Shown here one piece after another: positions 1-6,280 of a stretch of 7,733 nt of DNA. The stretch is from Polaromonas sp. (GTDB taxonomy: Bacteria > Pseudomonadota > Gammaproteobacteria > Burkholderiales > Burkholderiaceae_C). A program made the translations under genes and the position numbers. The notes beneath the pieces are model-generated. The model was given only the letters and a program-made list of their open reading frames with translations, ran no database searches and was not told the origin of the DNA. Within the stretch, counting starts at the first letter, position 1, and the number at the start of each line of letters is the position of its first letter. Location of the stretch: NCBI GenBank assembly GCA_014376885.1, contig JACMQR010000109.1, forward strand, positions 1-7,733. Direction: 5' to 3'.

Positions 1-23
1 AATTTTTTACGGAGAGTGCGCTC

Positions 24-257
24 ATGGCACGCGTCTGTCAGGTAACGGGCAAAGGCCCGATGGTGGGAAACAATGTTTCTCACGCAAACAACAAAACCAA
101 GCGTCGGTTCATGCCCAATCTGCAGTACCGCCGTATCTGGGTTGAAAGCGAAAAGCGTTTCATCCGCCTGCGCATCACCGCAGCCGGCTTGCGCTTGATT
201 GACAAAAACGGCATCGATGCGGTCCTGGTGGACCTTCGTGCCCGTGGCGAAGTTTAA
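24..257 (+). CDS. rpmB: 50S ribosomal protein L28
   Basis: Encodes 77 residues matching bacterial L28, a small basic protein of the large ribosomal subunit. The N-terminal [17 protein letters not shown] and the following [16 protein letters not shown] block are the family signature. The middle [12 protein letters not shown] and the C-terminal [18 protein letters not shown] also match. Length is normal for the family. The ATG at 24 is preceded by a GGAG Shine-Dalgarno at 11-14. It is followed directly by the L33 gene, the usual rpmB-rpmG pair, so both proteins should be made from one message. The promoter lies outside the window. No anomaly was seen. Confidence 0.98.
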   Translation: MARVCQVTGKGPMVGNNVSHANNKTKRRFMPNLQYRRIWVESEKRFIRLRITAAGLRLIDKNGIDAVLVDLRARGEV

Positions 258-261
258 GGAG
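256..261 (+). promoter_or_regulatory. Ribosome binding site of rpmG, overlapping the rpmB stop
   Basis: A perfect AAGGAG overlaps the last two bases of the rpmB TAA stop and sits 7 bases before the rpmG ATG. This arrangement favours translational coupling of L28 and L33 and fixes the rpmG start. Confidence 0.85.
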
Positions 262-268
262 AAACACC

Positions 269-436
269 ATGGCCAAAGGCGGACGCGAAAAAATCAAGCT
301 GCAATCGACAGCAGGCACCGGTCACTTTTACACGACCGACAAAAACAAAAAAACCACGCCTGAAAAAATGCTGATCATGAAATTTGATCCCAAGGCACGC
401 AAGCATGTGGAATACAAGGAAATGAAGCTGAAGTAA
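269..436 (+). CDS. rpmG: 50S ribosomal protein L33
   Basis: Encodes 55 residues, beginning [20 protein letters not shown] and ending [11 protein letters not shown], which is the bacterial L33 pattern including the [13 protein letters not shown] lysine-rich stretch. L33 is a component of the large ribosomal subunit near the E site. The protein has no cysteines, so it is the zinc-independent (C-minus) form of L33. It starts 11 bases after the rpmB stop with a strong Shine-Dalgarno and is closed by a hairpin terminator, making it the last gene of the rpmBG unit. The gene is short but unmistakable. Confidence 0.97.
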   Translation: MAKGGREKIKLQSTAGTGHFYTTDKNKKTTPEKMLIMKFDPKARKHVEYKEMKLK

Positions 437-471
437 TTCGGCTTGTCATCCGCAGGGCCATCCGGCGCTGC

Positions 472-509
472 AAAAAACCCGCAGGTGTCAACACCCGGCG
501 GGTTTTTTT
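472..509 (+). terminator. Rho-independent terminator after rpmG
   Basis: The outer stem CCCGC (478-482) pairs with GCGGG (498-502). The inner stem GGTG (484-487) pairs with CACC (492-495) around a four-base loop. Seven T follow on the plus strand (503-509). Six A precede the stem, so it could also act on the minus strand, although the desaturase has its own terminator upstream on that strand. Confidence 0.9.
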
Positions 510-611
510 ACGCCTGCTGCTTGGCGCCCGGTCGAACTGGAAATGCTTTGAAGGCCAGGCCGCACGGGCCGGGTGTTTTGCCTGAAAGCGATTGTTGTGT
601 CAGCGCAGACG

Positions 612-648
612 AAAAAAAGCCGCTGGCGCACGGGGGTGCGGCAGCGGC
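612..648 (-). terminator. Rho-independent terminator after the desaturase
   Basis: Read on the minus strand, GCCGCTG (648-642) pairs with CAGCGGC (625-619). An inner GCAC/GTGC stem closes a CCCC loop, and seven T follow (618-612). It lies about 50 bases past the desaturase stop. With the rpmG terminator it insulates the two convergent units. Confidence 0.9.
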
Positions 649-698
649 GGGAGCGGATGAATCGAACAGGGCAAGCCCCAGGGGGCGGCCCGCAAGAA

Positions 699-1898
699 TC
701 AGGCGCGGGCGGCGCGCAGCTTCATGGAGAAGTCGCGCAACGCGGCAATGCCGCTTTCTTCGGCGCGGTGGCACCAGGCCTGCAGGTCGGCGGCGAGTTG
801 CTCGCGCGAGGCCGAGGTGCTCAGCCAGAGCTGGCGCAGCTCTTCGCGCATGGTCACCATTTTGTCCAGCACGGGATGCTCGGCGCGGACCCGGGCCAGA
901 TGCGGCCGGGCGGCGGCCGGCACCTTGTCATCGTCGCGGTGCAACCAGCGGTTGGCCAGCTTGAGCATGGAAACATCGGCTTTTTTCGCTTTCAGCAAGG
1001 CCAGCTCGGCCTTTCCGGCGCGCTGCAGTTCGCGTGCATAGCCGGCCATCACTTCATAGCGGTGGGCAATCAAGGCTTCAAGCGTCTGCTCGTTGGCCAC
1101 CGGCTGGACAGCGCCCAGCTGGAGCTTGGGCGGCACCTTTTTCACCGTTGCCAGACCGAGAATTTCCATGGCGCGGATGTAGCCCCAGCCGATGTCGAAC
1201 TCATACGGCTTGACCGAAAACTTGGCCGAGGTGGGGTAGGTGTGGTGGTTGTTGTGCAGCTCTTCGCCGCCAATCACGATGCCCCACGGCGACACATTGG
1301 TGCTGGCGTCCGCCGCCTCGAAATTGCGGTAGCCCCAGTAGTGGCCAATGCCGTTGATGATGCCGGCTGCCGTGATCGGGATCCAGGCCATCTGCACCGC
1401 CCAGACGCTCAGGCCGGCCGCGCCGAACAGCGCCAGGTTGATGACCAGCATCAGCCCGACGCCTTGCCAGCTGTAGCGGGTGTACAGGTTGCGCTCGATC
1501 CAGTCGTCCGGCGTGCCACGGCCGAATTTGGTCACCGTTTCCAGGTTCTTTGTCTCGGCGCGGTACAACTCGGCGCCGGTGAACAGCACCGTCTTGATGC
1601 CATGGGCCTGCGGGCTGTGCGGGTCTTCCATGGTTTCGCACTTGGCGTGGTGCTTGCGGTGCACGCCAACCCATTCCTTGGTCACCTGGCCGGTGGCCAG
1701 CCACAGCCACAAGCGGAAAAAATGCGCCGGAGCCGCATGCAGGTCAAGCGAGCGGTGCGCCTGGTGGCGGTGCAGGTACAGCGTCACGCTGACAATGGTG
1801 ATGTGGGTCGTCGCCAGGGTGTACAGCACGATTTGCCACCAGCTGGCAGCCAGCAGGCCATTTGCCAGCCAGTTGAGGGCGGCATCCAACAAAATCAT
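699..1898 (-). CDS. desA: Membrane fatty acid desaturase, DesA (delta-9) type
   Basis: A 399-residue membrane di-iron desaturase expected to introduce a cis double bond into acyl chains of membrane lipid, adjusting fluidity. The three histidine boxes are all present: HRHQAH (43-48), HRKHH (80-84) and HNNHH (215-219), plus the GHYWGYRNFE segment at 185-194. Hydrophobic membrane segments occur around 10-40, 60-75 and 148-182. Residues from about 260 form a charged cytosolic tail, a length typical of the proteobacterial DesA group rather than of short cyanobacterial enzymes. The ATG at 1898 has AAGGA (1904-1908 on the plus strand) five bases upstream. Motifs and length resemble Pseudomonas DesA, an acyl-phospholipid delta-9 enzyme. 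Regioselectivity and substrate (phospholipid or acyl-CoA) are inferred. The gene stands alone, with its own promoter and terminator. Confidence 0.93.
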   Translation of the reverse strand: MILLDAALNWLANGLLAASWWQIVLYTLATTHITIVSVTLYLHRHQAHRSLDLHAAPAHFFRLWLWLATGQVTKEWVGVHRKHHAKCETMEDPHSPQAHGIKTVLFTGAELYRAETKNLETVTKFGRGTPDDWIERNLYTRYSWQGVGLMLVINLALFGAAGLSVWAVQMAWIPITAAGIINGIGHYWGYRNFEAADASTNVSPWGIVIGGEELHNNHHTYPTSAKFSVKPYEFDIGWGYIRAMEILGLATVKKVPPKLQLGAVQPVANEQTLEALIAHRYEVMAGYARELQRAGKAELALLKAKKADVSMLKLANRWLHRDDDKVPAAARPHLARVRAEHPVLDKMVTMREELRQLWLSTSASREQLAADLQAWCHRAEESGIAALRDFSMKLRAARA

Positions 1899-1935
1899 AA
1901 AAATCCTTCAGGAGGTGTGGGCCTGCCGCACAGGA

Positions 1936-1952
1936 GCGCTCATCGCCAGCGC
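1936..1952 (-). promoter_or_regulatory. Leader hairpin of the desaturase
   Basis: In the predicted 5' untranslated region, GCGCT and AGCGC arms enclose a seven-base loop. A further short CCTG/CAGG stem and a CCTCCT tract next to the Shine-Dalgarno lie between it and the start codon. A regulatory role is inferred only from position. Confidence 0.3.
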
Positions 1953-1969
1953 GGCGTTTTCAGCCTCTG

Positions 1970-1997
1970 ATTATAAATTGCCCGCCATGAATCGCAA
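1970..1997 (-). promoter_or_regulatory. Likely sigma-70 promoter of the desaturase
   Basis: On the minus strand there is a perfect -10 TATAAT (plus-strand ATTATA, 1970-1975). A -35-like TTGCGA (plus-strand TCGCAA, 1992-1997) lies upstream with a 16-base spacer. It stands out as AT-rich in a GC-rich context and gives a leader of about 65 bases. Confidence 0.6.
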
Positions 1998-2056
1998 AGA
2001 CCCTTTGGCAGGCGGACGAATCCATTGCCCCGCGGATTTGTCCGGTGGCGCTGGGG

Positions 2057-3310
2057 TCAACCCTTTTGCCAGACCGCCGCAAAAAACCCGTCGGTCTGGT
2101 GCAGGTAGGGCCACAGGCGCAGGTAGGGGCCACGGCACAGCTTGGCGGCATGCTCGACACCGATCTGGGTCAGCAGCGGCGCGGCTTCCAGCACCTGGAA
2201 ATCCGGATTCGCGGCGCTGAAGGCCTCGGCAATCGCCTCGTTTTCCTCGCGCAGGATGCTGCAGGTGGCATACACCAGGCGCCCGCCCGGCTTCACCAGG
2301 CGCGCGGCGCTTTGCAAAATAGCGGTTTGCTTGGCCGTCAACTCTTCAATCGCCTTGGGGTTGTGGCGCCATTTCAGGTCCGGGTTGCGCCGCAGCGTGC
2401 CCAGGCCCGAGCACGGCGCATCGACCAGCACGCGGTCGATCTTGCCAGCCAGGCGCTTGATGCGGTCGTCGCGCTCGTGGGCAATCGCCACCGGATGCAC
2501 GTTCGACAGACCGCTGCGCGCCAGGCGGGGTTTCAGCGCCGCCAGCCGGTGCGCCGAGGTGTCGAAGGCATAGAGCCGCCCGGTGGTGCGCATCGACGCG
2601 CCCAGCGCCAAGGTCTTGCCGCCGGCGCCGGCGCAAAAATCGACCACCATCTCGCCGCGCTTGGCATCGACCAGCAGCGCCAGCAGTTGCGAGCCTTCGT
2701 CCTGCACCTCGATGGCGCCGCGCTTGAACGCGTCGATATTCGCCAGCTGCGGCTTGCCCTCCAGCCGCAGGCCCCAGGGCGAATACGGCGTCGCTACTGT
2801 TTTCATAGCTGCCCGGGCAAGCTCCTTTTGCACGTCAGCTCGTTTGTCCTTCAAGGTGTTGACCCGCAGGTCAAGTCCGGCCTGCTTGTTCAGACTTTCG
2901 ACCAGCGGCCAGAAATCCTCACCCAGCTGCGCTTTGAGCGGCTCGACCAGCCACTGCGGCAGGTTATGGCGGTGCAGCTCCATCAGGTCGGCGGGCTTGA
3001 CCTGGTCGCAGCGCGCCAGCCAGTCCTGCTCCTGCTCGGTCAATGCGCCATGCAAAAAGTCGCGCGGCGCGGCAAAACCCAGAATCGCCAGCCGGCGCTC
3101 GGGCACGCCGTAACCGTGCTGGGCCATGTAGACATACAGGTTTTTCTTGCGCAGCACGCCGTAGATGGTTTCGGCCACGGTGGCGCGCTCGCGGGGGCCG
3201 AGGCGCAGTTCGCGAAAACAGCGCGACACCACCATGTCGGCGGGGTGGTCAAATTTAAGAACCTGCTTGAGAAGCTCGGTACAACAGTCGAGTAAGGCGT
3301 TAGGATGCAT
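2057..3310 (-). CDS. RsmB/NOP-family rRNA (cytosine-C5) methyltransferase
   Basis: A 417-residue SAM-dependent RNA m5C methyltransferase. The N-terminal ~130 residues carry the NusB/RsmB-like helical signature RCFRELRLGPRERATVAE (30-47). The Rossmann domain follows: QDEGSQL (203-209), SAM-binding DFCAGAGGKT (224-233), DAPCSG with the motif IV cysteine C300, RNPDLKWR (308-315), YATCS with the catalytic cysteine C350, and HQTDGFF near the end. The ATG at 3310 is chosen because an upstream ATG at 3364 has no ribosome site and adds residues unlike the family. An AGGGG lies just before 3310, though tightly spaced. The target base is probably in 16S rRNA (C967 for true RsmB), but it could be another position, so no symbol is given. 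It is divergent from the DUF1653 gene. Residues around 169-174 are encoded by a palindromic repeat. Confidence 0.93.
   Translation of the reverse strand: MHPNALLDCCTELLKQVLKFDHPADMVVSRCFRELRLGPRERATVAETIYGVLRKKNLYVYMAQHGYGVPERRLAILGFAAPRDFLHGALTEQEQDWLARCDQVKPADLMELHRHNLPQWLVEPLKAQLGEDFWPLVESLNKQAGLDLRVNTLKDKRADVQKELARAAMKTVATPYSPWGLRLEGKPQLANIDAFKRGAIEVQDEGSQLLALLVDAKRGEMVVDFCAGAGGKTLALGASMRTTGRLYAFDTSAHRLAALKPRLARSGLSNVHPVAIAHERDDRIKRLAGKIDRVLVDAPCSGLGTLRRNPDLKWRHNPKAIEELTAKQTAILQSAARLVKPGGRLVYATCSILREENEAIAEAFSAANPDFQVLEAAPLLTQIGVEHAAKLCRGPYLRLWPYLHQTDGFFAAVWQKG
2793..2809. repeat. Palindromic repeat within the methyltransferase gene
   Basis: GCTACTGTTTTCATAGC is a 17-base imperfect palindrome with GCTA/TAGC ends. 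It is followed by a second palindrome, TGCCCGGGCA (2810-2819). It matches the intergenic copy at 5301-5317 at 13 of 17 positions when aligned in the same orientation. The reading frame stays open through it. Both resemble short dispersed palindromes I recall from Comamonadaceae genomes; that family link is from memory. Confidence 0.55.
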
Positions 3311-3362
3311 GCCCCTATTGTCCCACTGCCGCCACCCGGCCTTGTCCACGCACCGCTTGCCC

Positions 3363-3599
3363 ATGCCAGACCACCTGCCGCCTCTGATCGAACCCCCGCC
3401 CGGACGCTACCGCCACTACAAGGGCCAGCCCTACGAAGTCGTCGGTACGGTGCGGCACAGCGAAACCCTGGAGCCGATGACGCTGTACCGCGCGCTGTAT
3501 GGCGAGCGCGGCCTGTGGGTGCGGCCGGCGGCGATGTTCAATGAAGACGTGGTGATTGATGGCATTCGCCAGGCGCGTTTTCAGCGTGAGCCGGATTAG
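3363..3599 (+). CDS. DUF1653 family protein
   Basis: A 78-residue protein of the DUF1653 family. The diagnostic run begins PGRYRHYKGQPYEVVG (about residues 12-27), continues as RHSETLEPMTLYRALYG and then LWVRPAAMFNEDV, and ends with a basic FQRE tail. Family members are small single-domain proteins of unknown biochemical role; no catalytic residues are evident. It starts divergently 52 bases from the methyltransferase start and lies 45 bases upstream of prfC, so it may share a transcript with prfC. The ATG at 3363 has no clear Shine-Dalgarno. An in-frame TTG at 3342 is a weak alternative. Confidence 0.85.
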   Translation: MPDHLPPLIEPPPGRYRHYKGQPYEVVGTVRHSETLEPMTLYRALYGERGLWVRPAAMFNEDVVIDGIRQARFQREPD

Positions 3600-3644
3600 C
3601 GCGTTCTCGACTGCTGCCGGCGGCGTCACAGATAATCAGGGGTT

Positions 3645-5261
3645 ATGTCCGAAACCACTGAAATCGCCACCCAAGTCAAGCGCCGCCGCACGTTTGCCAT
3701 CATTTCCCACCCCGACGCCGGCAAGACCACGCTGACCGAAAAGCTGCTGCTGTTTTCGGGCGCCATCCAGATCGCCGGCAGCGTCAAGGCGAGAAAAGCC
3801 GCGCGCCACGCGACCAGCGACTGGATGGAAATCGAAAAGCAGCGCGGCATTTCAGTCGCCTCCTCCGTCATGCAGATGGAGTACCGGGATTGCGTCATCA
3901 ACCTGCTCGACACCCCCGGCCACCAGGATTTTTCCGAAGACACCTACCGCGTGCTGACCGCCGTCGATGCCGCGCTGATGGTGATCGACGCGGCCAACGG
4001 CGTCGAGCCGCAGACGCGCCGCCTGCTGCAGGTCTGCCGGGCGCGCGGCACGCCCATCCTGACCTTTGTCAACAAGATGGACCGCGAGGTGCAGGACCCG
4101 ATGAACATCATGGACGAGATCGAGCGCGAACTCGGCATGGCGGTCGTGCCCTTCACCTGGCCGGTCGGCATGGGCAAGCTGTTCCACGGCGTGTATGACC
4201 GGCGCGAGGCGCGCATGCGCGTCTTCAGCCCCGGCGAGGACAAGGCCGGCGGGGACGATGAAATCCTGGCCGGCCTGGACAACCTTGAGGCCACCAGGCG
4301 CTTTGGCGCCGAATTCACCCAGGCGCAGGGCGAGCTCGAACTGCTTGAAGGCGCCTCGCCCGAATTCGACCGTGAAGCCTTTCTGGCCGGCAAGCAGACG
4401 CCGATGTTCTTCGGCTCGGCCATCAACAACTTTGGCGTGCAGGAAGTTCTCGACGCGCTGGTTGACCTGGCACCAGCACCGGCCGACCGCACCGCCATGC
4501 AGCGCATCGTGCATCCGGAGGAAAAGAAATTTTCCGGCGTGGTGTTCAAGATCCAGGCCAACATGGACCCGGCGCACCGCGACCGGATCGCTTTTTTGCG
4601 GGTGGCCAGCGGCGAATTCACGCGCGGCATGAAGCTCAAGGTGGTGAGGAGCGGCAAGGAACTGCGGCCCAACACCGTGGTCAGCTTCATGAGCCAGCGC
4701 CGCGAACTGCTGGACACCGCCTTTGCCGGCGACATCATCGGCATCCCGAACCACGGCGTGCTGCAGCTCGGCGACACGCTGACCGAGGGCGAGGCGCTGC
4801 AGTTCACCGGCCTGCCCTTCTTCGCGCCGGAAATGTTCCGTGCCGTCGAAGTCGCCGACCCGCTGCGCAGCAAGCAATTGCGCGCCGGCCTGACGCAGCT
4901 GGGTGAAGAAGGCGCCATCCAGGTGTTTCGGCCGATTGCCGGCTCGCTCTTGCTGCTGGGCGCCGTCGGCCAGCTGCAGTTCGTGGTTGTCGCGCACCGG
5001 CTGGAGCATGAGTACGGCGTGAAGGCGCGTATTTTGCAAAGCAACTTCAACCTGGCGCGCTGGGTCACCTGCGACGACGCGAACGAGCTGAAGAAATTCA
5101 TGGACGCCAACGCGCATCGGGTGGCGCTCGACGCGGTCGATGCGCCGACGCTGCTGGTCGACCACAGCGCCACGCTGCGCGCCGTCGAGCAGCAATGGCC
5201 GAAGATCAAGTTCCATGCGCTGCGCGAGCACGCCGGGCTGGTGTTTCAGGCAAAAATGTAG
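3645..5261 (+). CDS. prfC: Peptide chain release factor 3 (RF3 GTPase)
   Basis: A 538-residue translational GTPase that recycles RF1 and RF2 from the ribosome after peptide release. GTPase motifs are intact: G1 SHPDAGKTT (21-29), the switch region SDWMEIEKQRGIS (58-70), G3 DTPGH (89-93) and G4 NKMD (143-146). The SDWME..RGIS and TPGHQDFSEDTYRVLTAVD pattern is RF3-specific and separates it from EF-G and TetM-type proteins. An EF-Tu-like domain 2 follows at roughly 300-390, with the RF3 C-terminal domain after it, including LQFVVVAHRLEHEYGV. Length is close to the E. coli protein (about 529 residues). AGGGG at 3638-3642 precedes the ATG closely. It follows the DUF1653 gene and is convergent with the DUF3616-like gene. 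Confidence 0.98.
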   Translation: MSETTEIATQVKRRRTFAIISHPDAGKTTLTEKLLLFSGAIQIAGSVKARKAARHATSDWMEIEKQRGISVASSVMQMEYRDCVINLLDTPGHQDFSEDTYRVLTAVDAALMVIDAANGVEPQTRRLLQVCRARGTPILTFVNKMDREVQDPMNIMDEIERELGMAVVPFTWPVGMGKLFHGVYDRREARMRVFSPGEDKAGGDDEILAGLDNLEATRRFGAEFTQAQGELELLEGASPEFDREAFLAGKQTPMFFGSAINNFGVQEVLDALVDLAPAPADRTAMQRIVHPEEKKFSGVVFKIQANMDPAHRDRIAFLRVASGEFTRGMKLKVVRSGKELRPNTVVSFMSQRRELLDTAFAGDIIGIPNHGVLQLGDTLTEGEALQFTGLPFFAPEMFRAVEVADPLRSKQLRAGLTQLGEEGAIQVFRPIAGSLLLLGAVGQLQFVVVAHRLEHEYGVKARILQSNFNLARWVTCDDANELKKFMDANAHRVALDAVDAPTLLVDHSATLRAVEQQWPKIKFHALREHAGLVFQAKM

Positions 5262-5268
5262 TGTTTCA

Positions 5269-5290
5269 GGCCGGTTGTGCAATACCGGCC
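5269..5290 (+). terminator. Hairpin after prfC, probable terminator
   Basis: GGCCGGT (5269-5275) pairs perfectly with ACCGGCC (5284-5290) around an eight-base loop, 8 bases after the prfC stop. Only a short T run (5295-5298) follows, so termination may be weak or Rho-assisted. Confidence 0.55.
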
Positions 5291-5300
5291 ATGGTTTTCA

Positions 5301-5317
5301 GCTATTTAATTCATAGC
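5301..5317. repeat. Intergenic palindromic repeat
   Basis: GCTATTTAATTCATAGC has five-base GCTAT/ATAGC arms around an AT-rich centre. It sits in the 76-base gap between the convergent prfC and DUF3616-like genes. It is the same kind of element as 2793-2809, where the flank CATAGC is also present. Confidence 0.55.
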
Positions 5318-5337
5318 GTCGAGTACAACCCAGGCAT

Positions 5338-6270
5338 TCAGGGTGCAACCTGCAGCTGGTCCAGCGTGAGCCGCAGGAAATGGGCGCAGCGCCTGTCACC
5401 GCGGTTGCCGTCGTCGCTGACGATGACGATGCCGGCCACGCCCTGCAGCACCGCCGGGCACAGCCCTTCCGCATGCGCCAGGTTGTCCAGCCCGGGCACG
5501 GTCACGCGGCGCGCCGGTGCGCCTGGCAGGCCGGTCCAGAACCAGAGGCCGAATTCAACGTCGACCCGGTTGGCGGGGCCGCTGACAACCAGGTAGCCGG
5601 CCAGCGCGGCGATGTACGACAGGCTGCGAATGCCCTGGCCGCCCAGGTCCAGCAGCCGCAGCGCGCCGGCGATCTGGGGCGCTGCGCCGCTGTCGAAAAT
5701 GGCGGCCGGGTTGTCAATGCGGGCAATCAAGGCCAGTCCGGCCTGCAGCGGGCTGCGAAAACCGACCAGCAGCTGCTGCCCGTCGGGCGTGACCGCCAAT
5801 GCCTCGATGTTCAGTCCGGCGCCCGACTTGGCGTCAAGCACCTGCGCGGCAGCAGCCAGCACCGGGTGCGCGGCCAGCAGCGCCGGCTTGAGCCCGTCCG
5901 CCACGACCGGCTGCGTCAGGCGCTCGCCGTCGATGCGAAAGCGCGCCAGCTTGTCGCGCGGCTTTTTCTCGTCGCCGCCGTCGGTGCGGGAATGCGAGGT
6001 GACGGCGTAAAACCAGCCTTCGCTGTCCAGCGTCAGCCCTTCGAGGTCGTCGAGCTTCCAGATCGGCTGGCCTGACTGGAACCAGCCCGGACCGAGGGGC
6101 TGGCTGGTGGCCCGGCCGTCGGCGTCCAGGGTCAGCAGGCTGAAGGAATGGTCTTTTTCGTCTTCCACCACCAAAAAACGGCCATCGGGAAGCTGCGCGA
6201 CGGCCGACGGCTCATACAGCCCGGGCAGGGGCTGGAATTCAAGGGGATGCACAGGCGTCATGCAGGCCAT
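5338..6270 (-). CDS. DUF3616-like, probable beta-propeller protein
   Basis: A 310-residue protein without a signal peptide or membrane segments. It resembles the DUF3616 family, whose function is not established. The protein repeats a propeller-like acidic element: DDLEGLTLDSEG (74-85), NIEALAVTPDG (154-164) and HAEGLCP (266-272). Each sits before a strand of the form LLVGFRSPL or IVIVSDDGNR. An opening EPSAVAQLPDGRFLVVEDE (20-38) is another such blade. This spacing fits strand repeats that bring acidic residues to a central pore, possibly metal-binding, by inference. The ATG at 6270 lies at the apex of an inverted repeat; an in-frame ATG at 6261 is an alternative. Neither has a good Shine-Dalgarno. 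Convergent with prfC; no enzymatic partner is nearby. Confidence 0.75.
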   Translation of the reverse strand: MACMTPVHPLEFQPLPGLYEPSAVAQLPDGRFLVVEDEKDHSFSLLTLDADGRATSQPLGPGWFQSGQPIWKLDDLEGLTLDSEGWFYAVTSHSRTDGGDEKKPRDKLARFRIDGERLTQPVVADGLKPALLAAHPVLAAAAQVLDAKSGAGLNIEALAVTPDGQQLLVGFRSPLQAGLALIARIDNPAAIFDSGAAPQIAGALRLLDLGGQGIRSLSYIAALAGYLVVSGPANRVDVEFGLWFWTGLPGAPARRVTVPGLDNLAHAEGLCPAVLQGVAGIVIVSDDGNRGDRRCAHFLRLTLDQLQVAP

Positions 6271-6280
6271 TGTGGCCTGC
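6262..6280. promoter_or_regulatory. Inverted repeat over the start of the DUF3616-like gene
   Basis: The 8-base arms GCAGGCCA and TGGCCTGC surround a 3-base centre, a perfect palindrome. The ATG at 6270 begins in the loop and its T and G fall in the stem; the alternative ATG at 6261 abuts the stem. It could be a protein-binding operator or an mRNA hairpin masking the start. Confidence 0.4.

Noticed and set aside
545..580. GGCC-GCACG-GGCC stem followed by a GTGTTTT run as a second terminator
   Set aside because: Only a 4-bp self-complementary stem with a broken T run, between two much better terminators.
443..964. Plus-strand open frame starting just after rpmG
   Set aside because: It runs through the rpmG terminator and the desaturase terminator, and is arginine/alanine-rich without any recognisable motif.
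573..1970. Long plus-strand open frame (465 residues) antisense to the desaturase
   Set aside because: Its His/Gln/Arg/Gly-rich translation matches no family and is the mirror of a GC-rich gene with all three histidine boxes on the other strand.
2045..3295. Long plus-strand open frame (416 residues) antisense to the methyltransferase
   Set aside because: Low-information composition with no motifs. The minus-strand frame carries all RsmB/NOP motifs.
3604..3636. Possible prfC promoter using GATAAT at 3631-3636
   Set aside because: The only -35-like hexamer (TTCTCG) would leave a 21-base spacer, and the match is poor.
3645..5261. Tetracycline-resistance ribosomal protection protein or EF-G instead of RF3
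   Set aside because: Length is too short for EF-G or TetM, and the switch and C-terminal sequences are RF3-specific.
3852..5282. Long minus-strand open frame (476 residues) antisense to prfC
   Set aside because: Same codon-bias artefact; prfC is complete and unambiguous on the plus strand.
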